DNA of 64,000 nucleotides from Nocardia arthritidis NBRC 100137 (GTDB taxonomy: Bacteria > Actinomycetota > Actinomycetes > Mycobacteriales > Mycobacteriaceae). The notes below the pieces were generated by a model, which was not told the origin of the DNA, searched no databases, and worked only from the letters and a program-made list of their open reading frames with translations. The stretch is taken from contig NZ_BDBB01000042.1 of NCBI RefSeq assembly GCF_001612765.1, positions 1 to 64,000 on the forward strand, written 5' to 3'. A program made the position numbers and the translations under genes. Of this stretch, positions 62,303 to 64,000 are shown in pieces (position 1 is the first letter of the stretch; each line of letters opens with the position of its first letter).

Positions 62303-63870
62303 GTGAACGCAAGCCGATCAGCAGGGCGCTGGTGAGCGTCTACGACAAGACGGGTCTCGTGGAGCTCGCGACCGGTCTGCACGCCGCGGGCATCGAGCTG
62401 GTCTCGACCGGTTCCACCGCGGGCAAGATCGCGGACGCGGGCATCCCGGTGACCAAGGTCGAGGATCTCACCGGGTTCCCGGAGACCCTGGACGGCCGGG
62501 TCAAGACCCTGCACCCGAGGGTGCACGCGGGCATCCTGGCGGACTCGCGCAAGCAGGAGCACGTCGACCAGCTCGTCGAACTCGGCGTCGAGGCATTCCA
62601 GCTGGTGGTGGTCAACCTCTACCCGTTCACCCAGACCGTGGCGAGCGGGGCGACTCACGACGAGTGCGTGGAGCAGATCGATATCGGCGGGCCGTCCATG
62701 GTGCGCGCCGCGGCCAAGAACCATCCCTCGGTGGCGGTGGTCGTCGACAGCGGCGACTACGACGACGTGCTGGCCGCGGTGAAGTCCGGCGGTTTCACGC
62801 TGGCCGAGCGCACGGCCTTGGCGGCCAAAGCGTTCCAGCACACCGCGAGTTATGACGTGGCGGTCGCGAGCTGGATGACCAACGTGCTGGCCACGGGCGA
62901 CGGGGCCGAAGACACGGCGATCCGGTTCCCCGAATGGCTCGGCGGCACCTGGGCGCGGTCGGCGGTGCTGCGCTACGGCGAGAACCCGCATCAGTCCGCC
63001 GCCCTGTACACCAACGGCGACGGCAGCCTCGGACTGGCGCAGGCGCGGCAGCTGCACGGCAAGGAGATGTCGTACAACAACTACGTCGACGCCGACGCGG
63101 CCTGGCGCGCCGCCCATGATCACGAGGCCCCGGCCGTCGCGATCATCAAGCATGCCAACCCGTGCGGCATCGCCCTCGGCGCCGACATCGCCGAGGCGCA
63201 TCGCAAGGCGCACGCCTGCGACCCGGTCAGCGCGTTCGGCGGCGTGATCGCCACCAACCGTGAGGTCACCGTGGAGATGGCCGAACAGGTCGCCGAGATC
63301 TTCACCGAGGTCATCGTCGCGCCGTCCTACGCCGACGGCGCGGTGGAAGTGTTGCAGCGCAAGAAGAACGTGCGCATCCTCGTCGCCGAGCCGCCGCGGC
63401 GCGCAGGCGCCGAGCTGCGCCCGATCAGCGGCGGCGTGCTGCTGCAACAGCGCGACGTGCTGGACGCGCCGGGCGACGACCCGGCCAACTGGACCCTGGC
63501 CGCCGGCGAGCCCGCCGACGCCGAGACGCTCGCCGATCTGGCGTTCGCCTGGCGCGCTTGCCGGGCCGTGAAGTCCAACGCGATCCTGCTGGCGCACGAG
63601 GGCGCTTCGGTCGGTGTCGGGATGGGCCAGGTCAACCGCGTGGACGCGGTCGGCCTCGCGGTCCAGCGGGCCGGGGACCGCGCCAAGGGCTCGGTGGCGG
63701 CCTCCGACGCCTACTTCCCGTTCCCCGACGGTCCGCAGACCCTCGTCCAGGCCGGTGTCCGCGCCATCGTGCAGCCCGGCGGTTCGGTGCGCGACCAGGA
63801 GACCATCGACCTCGCTCGCGAGGCAGGCGTCACCCTCTATCTCACCGGGGCCCGCCACTTCGCCCACTGA
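62299..63870 (+). CDS. purH: Bifunctional AICAR transformylase/IMP cyclohydrolase
   Basis: A 523-residue enzyme doing the last two steps of IMP synthesis. The N-terminal MGS-like IMP cyclohydrolase domain (1-150) contains VSVYDKTGLVELATGLH, STGSTAGKIADAGIPVTKVEDLTGFPE and KTLHPRVHAGIL. The AICAR transformylase domain has RYGENPHQSAALY near 230, the KHANPCG loop near 284 (Lys and His catalytic) and SDAYFPFPD near 470. The GTG start overlaps purN (GTGA). A long palindromic terminator follows. Confidence 0.98.
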   Translation: MSERKPISRALVSVYDKTGLVELATGLHAAGIELVSTGSTAGKIADAGIPVTKVEDLTGFPETLDGRVKTLHPRVHAGILADSRKQEHVDQLVELGVEAFQLVVVNLYPFTQTVASGATHDECVEQIDIGGPSMVRAAAKNHPSVAVVVDSGDYDDVLAAVKSGGFTLAERTALAAKAFQHTASYDVAVASWMTNVLATGDGAEDTAIRFPEWLGGTWARSAVLRYGENPHQSAALYTNGDGSLGLAQARQLHGKEMSYNNYVDADAAWRAAHDHEAPAVAIIKHANPCGIALGADIAEAHRKAHACDPVSAFGGVIATNREVTVEMAEQVAEIFTEVIVAPSYADGAVEVLQRKKNVRILVAEPPRRAGAELRPISGGVLLQQRDVLDAPGDDPANWTLAAGEPADAETLADLAFAWRACRAVKSNAILLAHEGASVGVGMGQVNRVDAVGLAVQRAGDRAKGSVAASDAYFPFPDGPQTLVQAGVRAIVQPGGSVRDQETIDLAREAGVTLYLTGARHFAH

Positions 63871-63885
63871 GACAGCAGTTTCGCG

Positions 63886-63917
63886 ACGCCGCGCCGGATC
63901 ATGATCCGGCGCGGCGT
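63886..63917 (+). terminator. 32-bp perfect palindrome after purH
   Basis: Arms ACGCCGCGCCGGATCA and its complement meet at the centre (63901/63902) with no spacer. It starts 16 bp after the purH stop and acts as the likely operon terminator. The last 80 bases of the window show nothing further. Confidence 0.85.
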
Positions 63918-64000
63918 TCTCGTTGGACGCGGAGGGTCTTCGCAAGCCGGCAGCTACCTGGGCTCCGGTGCGCACGGCGCAGGCGAGTCCGCGCTGTTCG

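Overview
The window is high-GC (around 70%) actinobacterial DNA. It almost certainly comes from Nocardia or a close relative in the mycolic-acid group. The evidence is an MspA-type porin-like gene, a large NRPS, a DyP-encapsulin pair, and a block that follows the order known in Mycobacterium tuberculosis: pgi, chorismate mutase, uvrD1/pcrA, M23 peptidase, sucC, sucD, DUF5336, perM, purN, purH. No rRNA, tRNA, CRISPR array, insertion sequence or phage integrase was seen. Assignments rest on reading motifs by eye; no database search was run.

Layout. 1-7685: the 3' end of an NRPS gene (A-PCP-C-A-PCP-E-C plus a degenerate A stub), closed by a perfect terminator hairpin. 7947-14546: small redox and regulator units, each with its own local operator: a YHS/DUF1772/peroxiredoxin-like operon with a divergent TetR, an SGNH hydrolase with a divergent MarR, a TetR with a divergent quinone-reductase-like gene, and an NmrA-like SDR. 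14656-15774: a decayed CGNR zinc-finger gene fragment and a WYL regulator. 15902-21827: a guanidine/urea-type nitrogen cluster (permease, two DUF1989 proteins, a carboxyltransferase protein with no biotin carboxylase or biotin carrier domain) with a divergent TetR and two matching operators. 21831-29583: a TerD/TerA-like fusion, a PH-like membrane protein, DyP peroxidase with encapsulin, a cupin, folA, thyA, cobF and an Fpg/Nei glycosylase. 29593-42868: esterase, flavin disulfide oxidoreductase, DUF2630, a MocR/PNPOx-like pair, the MspA-like protein, a lipid-type group (acyltransferase, crotonase, TetR, AidB-like acyl-CoA dehydrogenase), two sets of gene remnants, a P-loop kinase and a K+ channel.

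42882-63870 is the conserved core block. It is interrupted by accessory inserts: an aldehyde dehydrogenase and a lower-GC toxin-like ORF between pgi and chorismate mutase, and a small membrane protein, a TetR/MFS efflux pair and a decayed stretch between pcrA and the M23 gene. sucC-sucD supply succinyl-CoA synthetase for the TCA cycle, and purN-purH supply purine synthesis with a GTGA overlap. The M23 peptidase, DUF5336 protein and PerM homologue are envelope/division proteins, and all three carry unusual low-complexity tails.

Most notable observations: the NRPS ending and its internal codon-usage switch; the carboxyltransferase-only protein in a guanidine-type cluster; three kinds of gene scar (CGNR fragment, fused LysR/NTF2 stubs, an oxidoreductase with a large internal deletion); an apparent CTG start for purN; and an uncharacterised DUF3626/ADP-ribosyltransferase-like ORF.
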